DNA of 64,000 bases from contig NZ_JAFLEQ010000016.1 in the NCBI RefSeq assembly GCF_017307055.1, forward strand, positions 67,446-131,445. Reading direction: 5' to 3'. Origin of the DNA: Corynebacterium mendelii (GTDB lineage Bacteria > Actinomycetota > Actinomycetes > Mycobacteriales > Mycobacteriaceae). Every line of letters starts with the position of its first letter. Position 1 is the stretch's first letter. The notes below the pieces were generated by a model that saw only the letters and a list, made by a program, of their open reading frames with translations, was not told the DNA's origin and did not search any database. The translations under genes and the position numbers were made by a program. Shown here piece after piece: positions 26,336 through 34,776 of this stretch.

Positions 26336-27742
26336 ATGACCGGAACCGGAACGATCGTCGTCGGTCTCATTGTCGTTTTGTGGCTGTTCGTGCTCGCCCC
26401 GCTGGTGCTGCGCGGACACAAGCCGGTCAGTCGTGCCGGTGACGGATTGGACGACACCCGGGTGGTGCACCAGGGGGGAACCGCCCTGGCCACCACGCGC
26501 CGGAAACCGAAGTTTTCCGCCGGTGACGTCCACGTCCACTACGACGACGACCCGGACGCCGAATACGTCGACGCCGAACCCTACCTGGCCCACGCCGACA
26601 GCAGCGCCACCGCCACCGCGACGGTCACACAGACCGGTGACACCGCCACCGCCACCGATACCGCTGCCACCGGCGCTTTCGCCGGTGAATCATCCGACGA
26701 TACGGCAGCTGACACGGGTGCTGCCGCCACCGGCGGCGATGACACCACCGGCAGCGGCAACAGCGGCAGCGGGCACGAATCAGCGGGACGCAAAATCATG
26801 GGTCTTTTCACCCGCCTGTCCGGCCGGGACACGGCAAGCGGCCCCGGCAGCCCGCGCGATGATGCGGCCGATCCCGGGGCATCCGCAAACGACAGCAGTG
26901 ACGCCGATACCGGCAGCGCCGACGATGATGAGCAGGAAGACACCACCCCGCGGTTTACCGAGGCGGATTTCAACGAGGACGGCACCCGCTACCGCTACGA
27001 CGAATCGTTTTCCTCCCCGGCGGATCTTTTCCACCCGGAGGCCGACTACCAGCCGGCCGATGATGCTGTGCCTGCTGCCGCCGACGATGCCGCACACGAC
27101 AGCGACGACACCGACAGCCAGACCGGGGACGATGATGCTGATTCCCCGGCCGACACCGCCGGAACGGTGACCCATCTGTCGACCGAATTCGGTTTCAAAC
27201 CCACCGAGGTTGTGGTCACCGATGAGGACCGCGAATTCGCGGCCCGCCGGGCCGGCCGCGGCGGTTGGGATCCGGAAACGGACAAAAAACTTCAGCTGGC
27301 CCGCTACCGCAGGCGCAAAAACGTGCTGCTGGTCATCGCCTCGCTTTTCGCCGGCGGAGTGATCAGCGGATTCATGTTCGGCGGTACAGCCTGGATGATT
27401 CCTCTGGTCACCGGCGTGCTGATGGTGATCTACCTGCTGGCTCTCCGGCGGGTCGCCCGGGAGGAAAACTCCCGCCGCCAGCGCCGTATCCGGCAGCTGC
27501 GCCGGGCACGCCTGGGGGTGAAAAACTATTCCGATGCCGAGCTGGGCATCCCTCAGCGGCTGCGCCGGCCGGGGGCCATCGTGGTCGAAATCGATGATGA
27601 AAGCCCCGATTTCGCTTCCCTTCCCGTCGGGCGGATGCCCGCCCCCACCACCCGGCATGCCAGTCACGCACACGGCTCCGACACCGACCGCGACCGGGTC
27701 ATTGACCTGAAAAACTGGTCCCGCCCCCGCCGCGCCATGTAG
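26336..27742 (+). CDS. glpR: GlpR, membrane receptor of Glp
   Basis: A 468-residue protein with one N-terminal membrane helix (residues ~4-22), a ~300-residue Asp/Ala/Thr/Ser-rich acidic region likely disordered, then two closely spaced membrane helices (residues ~327-375: NVLLVIASLFAGGVISGFM and WMIPLVTGVLMVIYLLAL), a basic RRVAREENSRRQRRIRQLRR segment and a C-terminal tail containing PGAIVVEIDDESPDF. This architecture next to glp matches GlpR, the membrane partner that links Glp to division and polar growth. ATG 26336 has GAAAGGG 12 nt upstream. A hairpin terminator follows. Confidence 0.8.
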   Translation: MTGTGTIVVGLIVVLWLFVLAPLVLRGHKPVSRAGDGLDDTRVVHQGGTALATTRRKPKFSAGDVHVHYDDDPDAEYVDAEPYLAHADSSATATATVTQTGDTATATDTAATGAFAGESSDDTAADTGAAATGGDDTTGSGNSGSGHESAGRKIMGLFTRLSGRDTASGPGSPRDDAADPGASANDSSDADTGSADDDEQEDTTPRFTEADFNEDGTRYRYDESFSSPADLFHPEADYQPADDAVPAAADDAAHDSDDTDSQTGDDDADSPADTAGTVTHLSTEFGFKPTEVVVTDEDREFAARRAGRGGWDPETDKKLQLARYRRRKNVLLVIASLFAGGVISGFMFGGTAWMIPLVTGVLMVIYLLALRRVAREENSRRQRRIRQLRRARLGVKNYSDAELGIPQRLRRPGAIVVEIDDESPDFASLPVGRMPAPTTRHASHAHGSDTDRDRVIDLKNWSRPRRAM

Positions 27743-27764
27743 CGGCAGAAAAAACAACCGCCAC

Positions 27765-27802
27765 CGCCCGCCCCGGATCCCACCGCCGGGAGCGGGCGTT
27801 TT
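27765..27802 (+). terminator. Terminator of glpR
   Basis: CGCCCGC (27765-27771) pairs with GCGGGCG (27792-27798), followed by TTTTG. Confidence 0.6.
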
Positions 27803-27876
27803 GTTCATTGCCTGCCGCGGGAGTAACATGTACGGGGTTGCAGATGAGATTTCTGCGCCACAATCACATACCCCTT

Positions 27877-27952
27877 GGGGCTATAGCGCAGTTGGTAGCG
27901 CGCCTCGTTCGCATCGAGGAGGTCACGGGTTCGATTCCCGTTAGCTCCACCA
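27877..27952 (+). tRNA. tRNA-Ala(CGC)
   Basis: A 76-nt cloverleaf. Acceptor arms GGGGCTA and TAGCTCC pair, the D arm is GCGCAGTTGGTAGCGC, the anticodon stem CCTCG/CGAGG holds loop TTCGCAT with anticodon CGC (alanine, codon GCG), and the T arm is CGGGTTCGATTCCCG. The CCA end is encoded. A strong terminator follows 5 nt later. Confidence 0.97.
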
Positions 27953-27956
27953 GTCA

Positions 27957-27995
27957 AGCACCGAAGACAACGCGCATTGTCTTCGGTGCTTTTTG
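27957..27995 (+). terminator. Terminator of tRNA-Ala
   Basis: Perfect 14-bp stem AGCACCGAAGACAA with TTGTCTTCGGTGCT, 6-nt loop, then TTTTT-like tail. Confidence 0.9.
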
Positions 27996-28088
27996 ATTTC
28001 GTCAACCGGTATCGTGGATGGGCAACCGCACCAAAATGGTGGCCGTAACTGGGGTGGGTATCCGGCGGCGTGATGGCAAGGAGTAACC

Positions 28089-28733
28089 GTGCGTGACGAA
28101 GAGTTTCTGCGCCGCGTCCGTATTCATGCAGGTGAGCTGGAACTGGCTGCCTACACCCCGGCAGATGGGGATGACTACCTTTCCTTCATGTCGTCCCTGC
28201 AGTTGTGGGACGATCCCGATGTACCGTATTTTTTTCCGTGGTTTCGCGCCTTCGCCACTGATCCGGAAGGACAGGCGCACAAAAGCCTGGAACGGATCGC
28301 CTCGTGTGTTGACGAACTCAACCCGGATATCTGGGATGTACCGCTGCTTGTCCGCTACCGCGGGCACATCATCGGCAAGCAGGATATTCGCGCGCTGAAG
28401 TTCGCCCGGACGCGCACCATTTCAACCGCTTCCATGCTTGATCTGCGCTACCAGGGCCGGGGTTTCGGGAAACTGATGCGCCGGGCAGTGCTGATTGTCG
28501 CCTTCGATCACCTGGGGGCACAACGGGCCTATACCGGTGCGCACCAGGAAAACATGGCATCACGCGGGGTGTCCCTGGCATGCGGCTACCGGCCGGTCCC
28601 ACTGGGCGATCTGCCGCCGTTGGCTGAAGAAATAAGGCCTGTCGACCATGACTATTTTTGTGTCACGCCCCACAGTCTGAACAGGGCGGGAGTCGTAGTT
28701 GAGTTGTCGGGTTTACCATCACCCGCCAGCTGA
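28089..28733 (+). CDS. GNAT-fold acetyltransferase
   Basis: A 214-residue protein with a C-terminal GNAT core: STASMLDLRYQGRGFGKLMRRAV is the acetyl-CoA loop (Q/R-x-x-G-x-G/A), followed by FDHLGAQRAYTGAHQENMASRGVSLACGY. The N-terminal half (LAAYTPADGDDYLSFMSSLQ) starts the usual beta strand. GTG 28089 has a good AGGAG site 6 nt upstream. It stands alone between the tRNA and galE. The substrate cannot be inferred. Confidence 0.8.
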   Translation: MRDEEFLRRVRIHAGELELAAYTPADGDDYLSFMSSLQLWDDPDVPYFFPWFRAFATDPEGQAHKSLERIASCVDELNPDIWDVPLLVRYRGHIIGKQDIRALKFARTRTISTASMLDLRYQGRGFGKLMRRAVLIVAFDHLGAQRAYTGAHQENMASRGVSLACGYRPVPLGDLPPLAEEIRPVDHDYFCVTPHSLNRAGVVVELSGLPSPAS

Positions 28734-29216
28734 ACGGCATTTCTTTCTGGGGAGATGGTTCAGGTTGTGACACCGGCCAAACCGTGGTTCAGCAGTTTCG
28801 GCTGTCGGCGTGCCCCGGCATCCGGGCAACCCGTTGATTGTTGCCGCTACCGCAGATTCACGGGGTCGGGCAGGTTGCTCCGGGCTGGATCGCACACCGG
28901 GGGAGCTGTGGAACACCACTGTCCGGGGTGCAGCCATGGCGGCCATGAACCCAGTGAAAAGTCCCGGATGCGCTCTAGCGCGGCGGGCGGTATCCACCGG
29001 ATCACCCGCCCCGCTGAACCGGCACCGGCCACGGACAGGGATTGCGTCATCCAGACCGGAAATCCCCTGTTTCCGCCGCCACCGGGGTGTGTCCCGGCGA
29101 TTGTGCGCACCGTGCAGCTAGTCTGGATGGCGTCCGGAGTGACCGCGGCGATCGGTGTCACGCGGCATCGGCCCACGGTTTTTTTCTGAATTTTTGCTAC
29201 CGCCAAGGAGACGTTC
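28734..29216. other. Intergenic region before galE
   Basis: About 480 bp. I see the galE promoter and ribosome-binding site at the right end but no gene or terminator in the rest. Confidence 0.55.
29119..29124 (+). promoter_or_regulatory. -10 element of galE (TAGTCT)
   Basis: TAGTCT ~95 bp before the galE start; AAGGAGA ribosome-binding site precedes ATG 29217. Confidence 0.5.
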
Positions 29217-30245
29217 ATGCCCACCGAACCGAAGACTATTTTGATCACCGGCGGCGCCGGTTTCATCGGTTCCACCGTCGGATCGGCGTTGATTGACGCC
29301 GGCTACCAGGTGGTGGTGCTGGATAATCTGTCGACCGGACGGGAGGAATTCTGCACGGACCGGAAACTGTATGTGGGCGATATCGCCGACGGACAGCTAA
29401 TCGACCGCATTGTGGCCGACAACCCCGGTATTTCTGCGGTGGTGCACTGTGCCGCCTCCATTGTGGTGCCCGAGTCGGTGGCCGAACCCATCCGCTACTA
29501 CAACAACAATGTGGTCGGCACCCTGAAGCTGGTGGAGTCGCTGCTGCGCAACGGGATCACCCGCATGCTGTTTTCTTCCTCCGCGTCGATCTACGGGGTG
29601 GCCGAGGATTTCACCGTCGACGAGAATTCACCGATTGACCCCTCCAGCCCCTATGCCCGCACCAAAGCCCATGTGGAGGGCATGCTGGCCGATATCTGCG
29701 ACGGCACCGATCTGCGGCTTATTTCGTTGCGCTATTTCAACCCGATTGGCGCGGATCCGAAAATGCGCACCGGGCTGGCACTGGAAAAACCCTCCCACGC
29801 GCTGGGCATGATCCTCACCCGTGACGCGGAAGGGGAACCTTTCACCGTCACCGGCGACACCTGGCCCACCCGGGACGGTTCCGGGGTGCGGGACTACATT
29901 CACGTGTGGGATTTGGCTGCCGCGCATGTGGCCGCCATCGACAACTTCGACTCGGTTGTCACCGGACCCGACGGTGACTGCACCCACCGGGCGATCAACC
30001 TGGGAACCGGCACCGGAACCACCGTGTTCGAATTGGTCGAGGCCTACAACAGGGTGGTCGGCCACGAGATTGCGGTGGAAGTCGGCCCGCCGCGGCCGGG
30101 TGATGTGGCGGGCGCCTACGCCCAGACCGGCCGGGCGGAAAAAGAACTCGGCTGGCGGGCCACCCACAGTGTGGACGACGGCATCAGGGATACGCTGCGC
30201 TGGTTTGACCGCCGCGGCGACATCCTGCCCGATTTGGCCCGTTGA
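29217..30245 (+). CDS. galE: UDP-glucose 4-epimerase (GalE family)
   Basis: A 342-residue extended short-chain dehydrogenase. The Rossmann motif ILITGGAGFIGSTVG is near the N-terminus, the active-site Ser region is MLFSSSASIYG, and the catalytic Y-x3-K is Y146-ARTK150. RDYIHVWDLAAAHVAAI and the C-terminal GWRATHSVDDGI are typical of UDP-glucose 4-epimerases. It supplies UDP-galactose for cell-wall arabinogalactan. Strong ribosome-binding site before ATG 29217. Other UDP-sugar epimerase specificities are possible. Confidence 0.9.
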   Translation: MPTEPKTILITGGAGFIGSTVGSALIDAGYQVVVLDNLSTGREEFCTDRKLYVGDIADGQLIDRIVADNPGISAVVHCAASIVVPESVAEPIRYYNNNVVGTLKLVESLLRNGITRMLFSSSASIYGVAEDFTVDENSPIDPSSPYARTKAHVEGMLADICDGTDLRLISLRYFNPIGADPKMRTGLALEKPSHALGMILTRDAEGEPFTVTGDTWPTRDGSGVRDYIHVWDLAAAHVAAIDNFDSVVTGPDGDCTHRAINLGTGTGTTVFELVEAYNRVVGHEIAVEVGPPRPGDVAGAYAQTGRAEKELGWRATHSVDDGIRDTLRWFDRRGDILPDLAR

Positions 30246-30313
30246 GAACAAAACCCTCCCCCGTGTCACCTGCCCGGGCCACCGGCCGGTGGTTAGCCGG
30301 GGAGGGTGCCGGG

Positions 30314-30319
30314 TATGGT
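30314..30319 (+). promoter_or_regulatory. -10 element of the DoxX gene (TATGGT)
   Basis: TATGGT ends 7 nt before ATG 30327 with no ribosome-binding site. Confidence 0.6.
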
Positions 30320-30326
30320 TACCGGC

Positions 30327-30737
30327 ATGGACAAACCGGTCGTGCGTGACGGTGCGCTTTTTGTTTTCCGATGTGTCATCGGCTTTGTTTTCGCCGCACA
30401 CGGTTACCAGAAACTGTTTGTGGCGGGACCCGGGCAGACCACCGCTTATTTTCTTTCCCAGCAGATCCCGCAACCGGCGCTGGCCGCCTGGTTGACCGCC
30501 ATTTGTGAGCTGGTCGGCGGTATTTTGCTGATCATCGGTCTGGTGACCACCATTGCCGCCGGCGTGCTGGCGGTGATCATGGTGGGGGCTTTCTGGTTCG
30601 TGACCCGCAGCGGGGGACTGTTTGTGGCCACCGGCGGAAGTGAATACGTGGTGGTGCTGTGGGCGGCGTTGGTGACCATCGTTGTCTTCGGGCCGGGCCG
30701 GGCCAGTATCGACGGGGCGGTGGGACAGCGTGATTGA
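30327..30737 (+). CDS. DoxX-family membrane protein
   Basis: A 136-residue protein with four hydrophobic segments: FRCVIGFVFAAHGYQKLF, WLTAICELVGGILLIIGL, the IAAGVLAVIMVGAFWF stretch and YVVVLWAALVTIVVFGPG. The motif AHGYQKLF and CELVGGILLIIGL are typical of DoxX proteins, linked in mycobacteria to membrane redox defence. ATG 30327 fits a leaderless start. The next gene starts inside its last codons (8-nt overlap), so the two are translationally coupled. Confidence 0.85.
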   Translation: MDKPVVRDGALFVFRCVIGFVFAAHGYQKLFVAGPGQTTAYFLSQQIPQPALAAWLTAICELVGGILLIIGLVTTIAAGVLAVIMVGAFWFVTRSGGLFVATGGSEYVVVLWAALVTIVVFGPGRASIDGAVGQRD

Positions 30738-31458
30738 CTGCGTGGCGGTGCAAAAAGCACTCTCGGCACGGCTGGACGGGGAACAGACGGGCGTTGACGA
30801 TGATGTGGTCGACGCGCACGTGTCGGCCTGTGCCGACTGCCGCCGGTTCTATGACCGGGCGGCCGCCTTGAAAAGACAGCTGACTTTTTCCTCCGACCAG
30901 TCCACACAACAGCTTGTCGCCCCGCCGGATTTGTCGCAGGCGATTTTGGCCGGGCTGGAATCGCAGCAGCGCCGGTTGTCCTCCCGCCGGGCGCTGGCTT
31001 CCATGGTGTCCCGGGCGGCTCTGGTGGCCGCCGGTGTGCTGTGTGCCGTGTGGGCGGTGGTGCTGTTGAGCGGCACCACCGGGATTGTCGCCCCGCCGGG
31101 TGCGCCGGAATCCGGGCAGATAGTGCCTGACGGCAGCGGTGCCACTGGGTTCAGCTCCCCGCTGATGGTGGATGCGGCCGCTGTCCGCCTGGCATTGGCG
31201 GTGGGCATGTTTTTTGCCGCCTGGCAACCCCGGCTGGGGGCTGGCATGCTGCTGGTGATCGGGCCGTTTACGGCTTTCAGCATCGGTTTCACCGCCCGGG
31301 ACGTGGTTCTCGGGTTTGCCAGCGCAACCGATGTATTCGGGCTGCTGCTGTTGGTCAGCTGCTGTGTGCTGCTCGGCTGGGCGTGGCTGGCCGACGCCAA
31401 CGGACTGTCGGCGGTGCACCGTTTCTGGCGCGGTGCCACCGCCCGCCCCGCCCCGTGA
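30730..31458 (+). CDS. Membrane protein with N-terminal zf-HC2 (anti-sigma-type) zinc motif
   Basis: A 242-residue protein starting at GTG 30730 inside the DoxX gene. The N-terminus carries H30-x3-C34-x2-C37 (HVSACADC) with an extra Cys at position 4, the arrangement of ZAS anti-sigma factors. Four hydrophobic segments follow, the first AALVAAGVLCAVWAVVLLSG and the last VFGLLLLVSCCVLLGWAWL. No sigma-factor gene is adjacent, so if it is an anti-sigma its partner is elsewhere. Coupling to DoxX suggests redox or membrane-stress signalling, an inference only. Confidence 0.75.
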   Translation: MIDCVAVQKALSARLDGEQTGVDDDVVDAHVSACADCRRFYDRAAALKRQLTFSSDQSTQQLVAPPDLSQAILAGLESQQRRLSSRRALASMVSRAALVAAGVLCAVWAVVLLSGTTGIVAPPGAPESGQIVPDGSGATGFSSPLMVDAAAVRLALAVGMFFAAWQPRLGAGMLLVIGPFTAFSIGFTARDVVLGFASATDVFGLLLLVSCCVLLGWAWLADANGLSAVHRFWRGATARPAP

Positions 31459-31586
31459 AAAGTAACCCACCCACCGGTGCTGCAGTGCGTCCGGTGCGCG
31501 ACTTTTTTGCGCTGGTGGGCGGGCCACGATGGTGTACCGTGCCCGCGGGGCCGGCTGATCCGGTGCCGCCCCCGGCCGCGGCCGAC

Positions 31587-31592
31587 TAGACT
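31587..31592 (+). promoter_or_regulatory. -10 element upstream of the amylase gene (TAGACT)
   Basis: TAGACT about 150 bp before GTG 31739. Confidence 0.4.
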
Positions 31593-31738
31593 GTGGGGGA
31601 GAAAAAACCGGAGAAGGAAAAACCGCCTTCCCGCGGGGCGATTGCCGTCGCTGCCGCGGTGTCAGGGTGGCCTTCCGACGTATCCGACCCCAGTGGGGTA
31701 TCCCCAGAATTTGTTTCGAAAGGCGCGTGTTTTCAGCA

Positions 31739-32983
31739 GTGGCCAACACCCGCACACCCATCGGCTGGCAGATCTATCCCCTCGGGTTCACCGGGGCGCC
31801 GGTGCGCCCGGCCGATGAGACTGAACGTGAACTGTCCCACCGGCTGCGCCATATCGGCAACTGGCTGGACTACGTTGTCCGGCTGGGCGCCGACACCGTT
31901 GTGCTGGGGCCGATTTTCGCCTCCACGTCCCACGGCTATGACACCGTGGATTTTTTCACCATCGATCCCAGACTGGGCGATGACGGCGATTTCGATGCCC
32001 TGGTGTCCGGATGCCGGGACCGTGGCCTGGGGCTGATTCTGGACGGGGTGTTCAACCACGTCGGCAACCAGCACCCCCTGTTCCTGGAAGCTCTCGGGCA
32101 GGGGCCCGACGGTGACAACGCCGGGATGTTCGCCATCGATTTCGACCACGATCCACCGCAGCCGGCCAATTTCGAGGGCCATCCCGGACTGGTGGAATTC
32201 AACCACCAGAGCAAGGCCGTCGAAGACCTGGTGGTGGAGGTGATGTGCCACTGGCTGGATAAAGGAGCCACCGGCTGGCGGCTGGATGCCGTCTATTCGG
32301 TTCCCGCCGAGTTTTGGCCGCCGGTGGTCGAAAGGGTCCGCGCAGCCCACCCGGAGGCCATCATCTTCGGGGAGATGATCCACGGCGACTACGCCGGTTA
32401 CGTCAGCGCATCGGGCATTGATTCGGTCACCGAATACGAGCTGTGGAAAGCCGTCTGGTCGTCGCTGAAGGAAAACAACTTCTACGAGCTGCAGTGGACC
32501 CTGCAGCGGCACAACGGTTTCACCGAAGCTTTTACACCGGTCACCTTCATCGGCAACCACGACACCACCCGCATCGCGACTTTCGTGGGGCTGAAAAAAG
32601 CGGTGGTTGCCGCAGCGATCCTGTTCACGGTCTCCGGGCATCCGATCGTCTACTACGGGGACGAACTCGGCTGGGAGGCGGAAAAGGAAGAAAAACTCGG
32701 CGGCGATGATCAGGTGCGGCCGATGTATCCGGCCACCCCGGACGACATTGACCCGGGGCAGACATGGATGCTGGATATCTACCGGGAACTGATCGCCCTG
32801 CGCCGCAACCGGCCGTGGCTGACCGATGCAGTGGTCGCCGATGTCGACATCGACAACACCGTCTACACCTACACCTGCACCGGAAAAGACGATGGCCAGC
32901 AGATCACCGTCACTGTGCGCTCGGGCGACGCCCCGTCGGTGACGGTAAGCGAGAACGGCCACGAGATTTTCTCGTTCAGCTAG
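31739..32983 (+). CDS. Alpha-amylase family (GH13) glycoside hydrolase
   Basis: A 414-residue GH13 enzyme. The four conserved regions are visible: LILDGVFNHVG, GWRLDAVYSV with nucleophile D183, IFGEMI with general acid E212, and FIGNHDTTR with D275. GWQIYPLGF marks the start of the barrel. No signal peptide, so it is cytosolic and acts on intracellular alpha-glucans or oligosaccharides; specificity is unclear. GTG 31739 gives the usual family N-terminus; GAAAGG lies 15 nt upstream. A perfect 56-bp palindrome follows the gene and separates it from convergent pmt. Confidence 0.88.
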   Translation: MANTRTPIGWQIYPLGFTGAPVRPADETERELSHRLRHIGNWLDYVVRLGADTVVLGPIFASTSHGYDTVDFFTIDPRLGDDGDFDALVSGCRDRGLGLILDGVFNHVGNQHPLFLEALGQGPDGDNAGMFAIDFDHDPPQPANFEGHPGLVEFNHQSKAVEDLVVEVMCHWLDKGATGWRLDAVYSVPAEFWPPVVERVRAAHPEAIIFGEMIHGDYAGYVSASGIDSVTEYELWKAVWSSLKENNFYELQWTLQRHNGFTEAFTPVTFIGNHDTTRIATFVGLKKAVVAAAILFTVSGHPIVYYGDELGWEAEKEEKLGGDDQVRPMYPATPDDIDPGQTWMLDIYRELIALRRNRPWLTDAVVADVDIDNTVYTYTCTGKDDGQQITVTVRSGDAPSVTVSENGHEIFSFS

Positions 32984-33040
32984 GGCACCGCACCTTCCGG
33001 CCGGTAAATCAGGCCGCATCCTCTGCGGGCACCCTCAATG

Positions 33041-33100
33041 ACACCACGGGGGCCGTGTCTTCCACTCCGGAGTGGAAGACACGGCCCCCGTGGTGTTTTA
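33041..33100. terminator. Perfect 56-bp palindrome between amylase gene and pmt
   Basis: Two perfect 28-bp arms (33041-33068 and 33069-33096) with no loop, beginning ACACCACGGGGGCC, followed on the plus strand by TTTTAAAA. Acts most simply as a terminator for the convergent genes. Confidence 0.85.
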
Positions 33101-33135
33101 AAAGGGCCGGACTGTGGTGTGCAGCCGACTGCGGC

Positions 33136-34740
33136 TCAGTGCCAGGACGGCATCCACATCAGCCAGTTGTAGTGGGTGTCGGTGATCTGTATGCCGTAGA
33201 GAATCGGGGCGAAATAGACAAACATCCACACCACCAGCGACAGGTAGGCGATCACCGCCACACGCGGCACCGTCAGCTGGCGGGCGCCCGCACCCGGCCG
33301 GGGGGTGTCGGCGGCCAGCACCTGCAGGCACACCAGGGTGATCATGAGGATGGTGAACGGCACCATCGGCTCGGCGTAGAAGAAATACATCTGCCGGTCG
33401 TAGACAATCAGCCAGGGCAGGAAACTGGCCGCAAACCCGGCCAGCGGGATGAGGAACCGGTTGTCGTGGCGGATGATCACCGACCAGATGGCCCACAGCA
33501 CCACCGGTACCGTCACCCACCAGATGGCGGGCGTGCCGAACAGGTAGATCATGGTGCGGCATTTCTCGGTGCCGCAGTCAATGTCGGTGTGGGAGGAATA
33601 CAGCACCGGCCTGACAGAGGCCAGCCACGCCCACGGCTTGGAGTCCCACGGGTGGCTGTGCCCGGACGATGAGGTGATTGAGCCGTGGAACTTCAGCACA
33701 TCCGAGTGGTAGTCGATAAACGACGCCAGGCCCTCCGGCAGCATGCGCAGCCAGGAGTCCTCCGGGATTTTCCCGGTGGAAAAACTGTGCCGGTACACCG
33801 ATGTCTCCTGGGCGAACCAGGCGCGGAAGGACCAGAAGTACAGCAGCACCGGAACAATGACCAGGGCGGCAAAAGACGCGAATCCGTCTTTGATGACCGC
33901 ACCCACCAGCGGCCGGTCGATTCCGTGGCGGGCGCGGGCGGCGGCGTCGGCGGCGACGATGACGATGCCGAAGACCGCCATGTAGTACAGGCCGGACCAT
34001 TTCACCGACAGGGCAAGCCCCAGACACACCCCGGCGGCCAGCCGCCACCAGCGCACCCCCAGCCGCGGGCCGCCCGGCCCGTAGCAGTCGAGGATTCCGG
34101 CCATCTGCGCTTCCTGCAGCCGCTGGTTCACATCGTCACGGTCGACGAGCAGGAAATACACGGCGGCGGTGACGGCGACAACCAGGAAAATATCCAGCAT
34201 GCCGAACCGGCTGCCGACCAGCAGCACCCCGTCGCAGGTGGCGATGACACCGGCGATGACCATCCCGGCCGTGGAACCGGTCAGCCGCCGGGCGATGAGC
34301 ATGATCAGCACGATGGTCAGCGACCCCGCCACCGCGCAGGCTCCCCGCCATCCCAGGGGTGTGTAGCCGAAGATCAGCTCCGAATAGGCGATCAGCTGTT
34401 TGCCCAGCGGCGGATGCACCACCAGCCCGTAGCCGGGGTTGAGTTCGGTACCGCCGGTCACCGGGCCGATCCACGACTTGACCATGTTGTAGGCCTGCGG
34501 CACATAGTGCTTCTCGTCGAAGATGGGGGTGTGTTTGTCCGTGGTCCTGGCCAGGGCCACAAACCGGGTGGCCACCGCCAGGGCGGTGATGACGATAAAG
34601 GCCACCGCATCCCATCTGCTCCAGGCGGGTGGTGGCCCGGGCCGCCACAGCCAGTTGCGTGCCGGGCGCTTGAATCTGCCGCCGGTGGCGGTGGTGGCAC
34701 GGTCCGGGGCCGGGGGTGTTGTTGTTGCTGCGGCAGTCAC
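33136..34740 (-). CDS. pmt: Dolichyl/polyprenyl-phosphate-mannose protein mannosyltransferase
   Basis: A 534-residue GT39 membrane enzyme that O-mannosylates exported proteins using polyprenyl-phosphate-mannose. Signatures are the first-loop DE pair in FDEKHYVPQAYNMVKSW, GYGLVVHPPLGKQLIA, about ten membrane helices, and the large loop carrying HSFSTG and SHPWDSKPWAW. GTG 34740 is preferred because TAAACT lies 8 nt upstream on its strand; upstream in-frame codons to 34767 overlap that promoter. It diverges from rsmI with -10 elements that overlap head to head. Confidence 0.9.
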   Translation of the reverse strand: MTAAATTTPPAPDRATTATGGRFKRPARNWLWRPGPPPAWSRWDAVAFIVITALAVATRFVALARTTDKHTPIFDEKHYVPQAYNMVKSWIGPVTGGTELNPGYGLVVHPPLGKQLIAYSELIFGYTPLGWRGACAVAGSLTIVLIMLIARRLTGSTAGMVIAGVIATCDGVLLVGSRFGMLDIFLVVAVTAAVYFLLVDRDDVNQRLQEAQMAGILDCYGPGGPRLGVRWWRLAAGVCLGLALSVKWSGLYYMAVFGIVIVAADAAARARHGIDRPLVGAVIKDGFASFAALVIVPVLLYFWSFRAWFAQETSVYRHSFSTGKIPEDSWLRMLPEGLASFIDYHSDVLKFHGSITSSSGHSHPWDSKPWAWLASVRPVLYSSHTDIDCGTEKCRTMIYLFGTPAIWWVTVPVVLWAIWSVIIRHDNRFLIPLAGFAASFLPWLIVYDRQMYFFYAEPMVPFTILMITLVCLQVLAADTPRPGAGARQLTVPRVAVIAYLSLVVWMFVYFAPILYGIQITDTHYNWLMWMPSWH

Positions 34741-34748
34741 GCTAAAAG

Positions 34749-34754
34749 AGTTTA
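34749..34754 (-). promoter_or_regulatory. -10 element of pmt (TAAACT)
   Basis: TAAACT on the minus strand, 8 nt before GTG 34740; overlaps the rsmI -10 element. Confidence 0.55.
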
Positions 34755-34758
34755 GGGT
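34753..34758 (+). promoter_or_regulatory. -10 element of rsmI (TAGGGT)
   Basis: TAGGGT on the plus strand, 18 nt before ATG 34777, sharing two bases with the pmt element. Confidence 0.45.
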
Positions 34759-34776
34759 GTGTGCCACACTTTAAGC

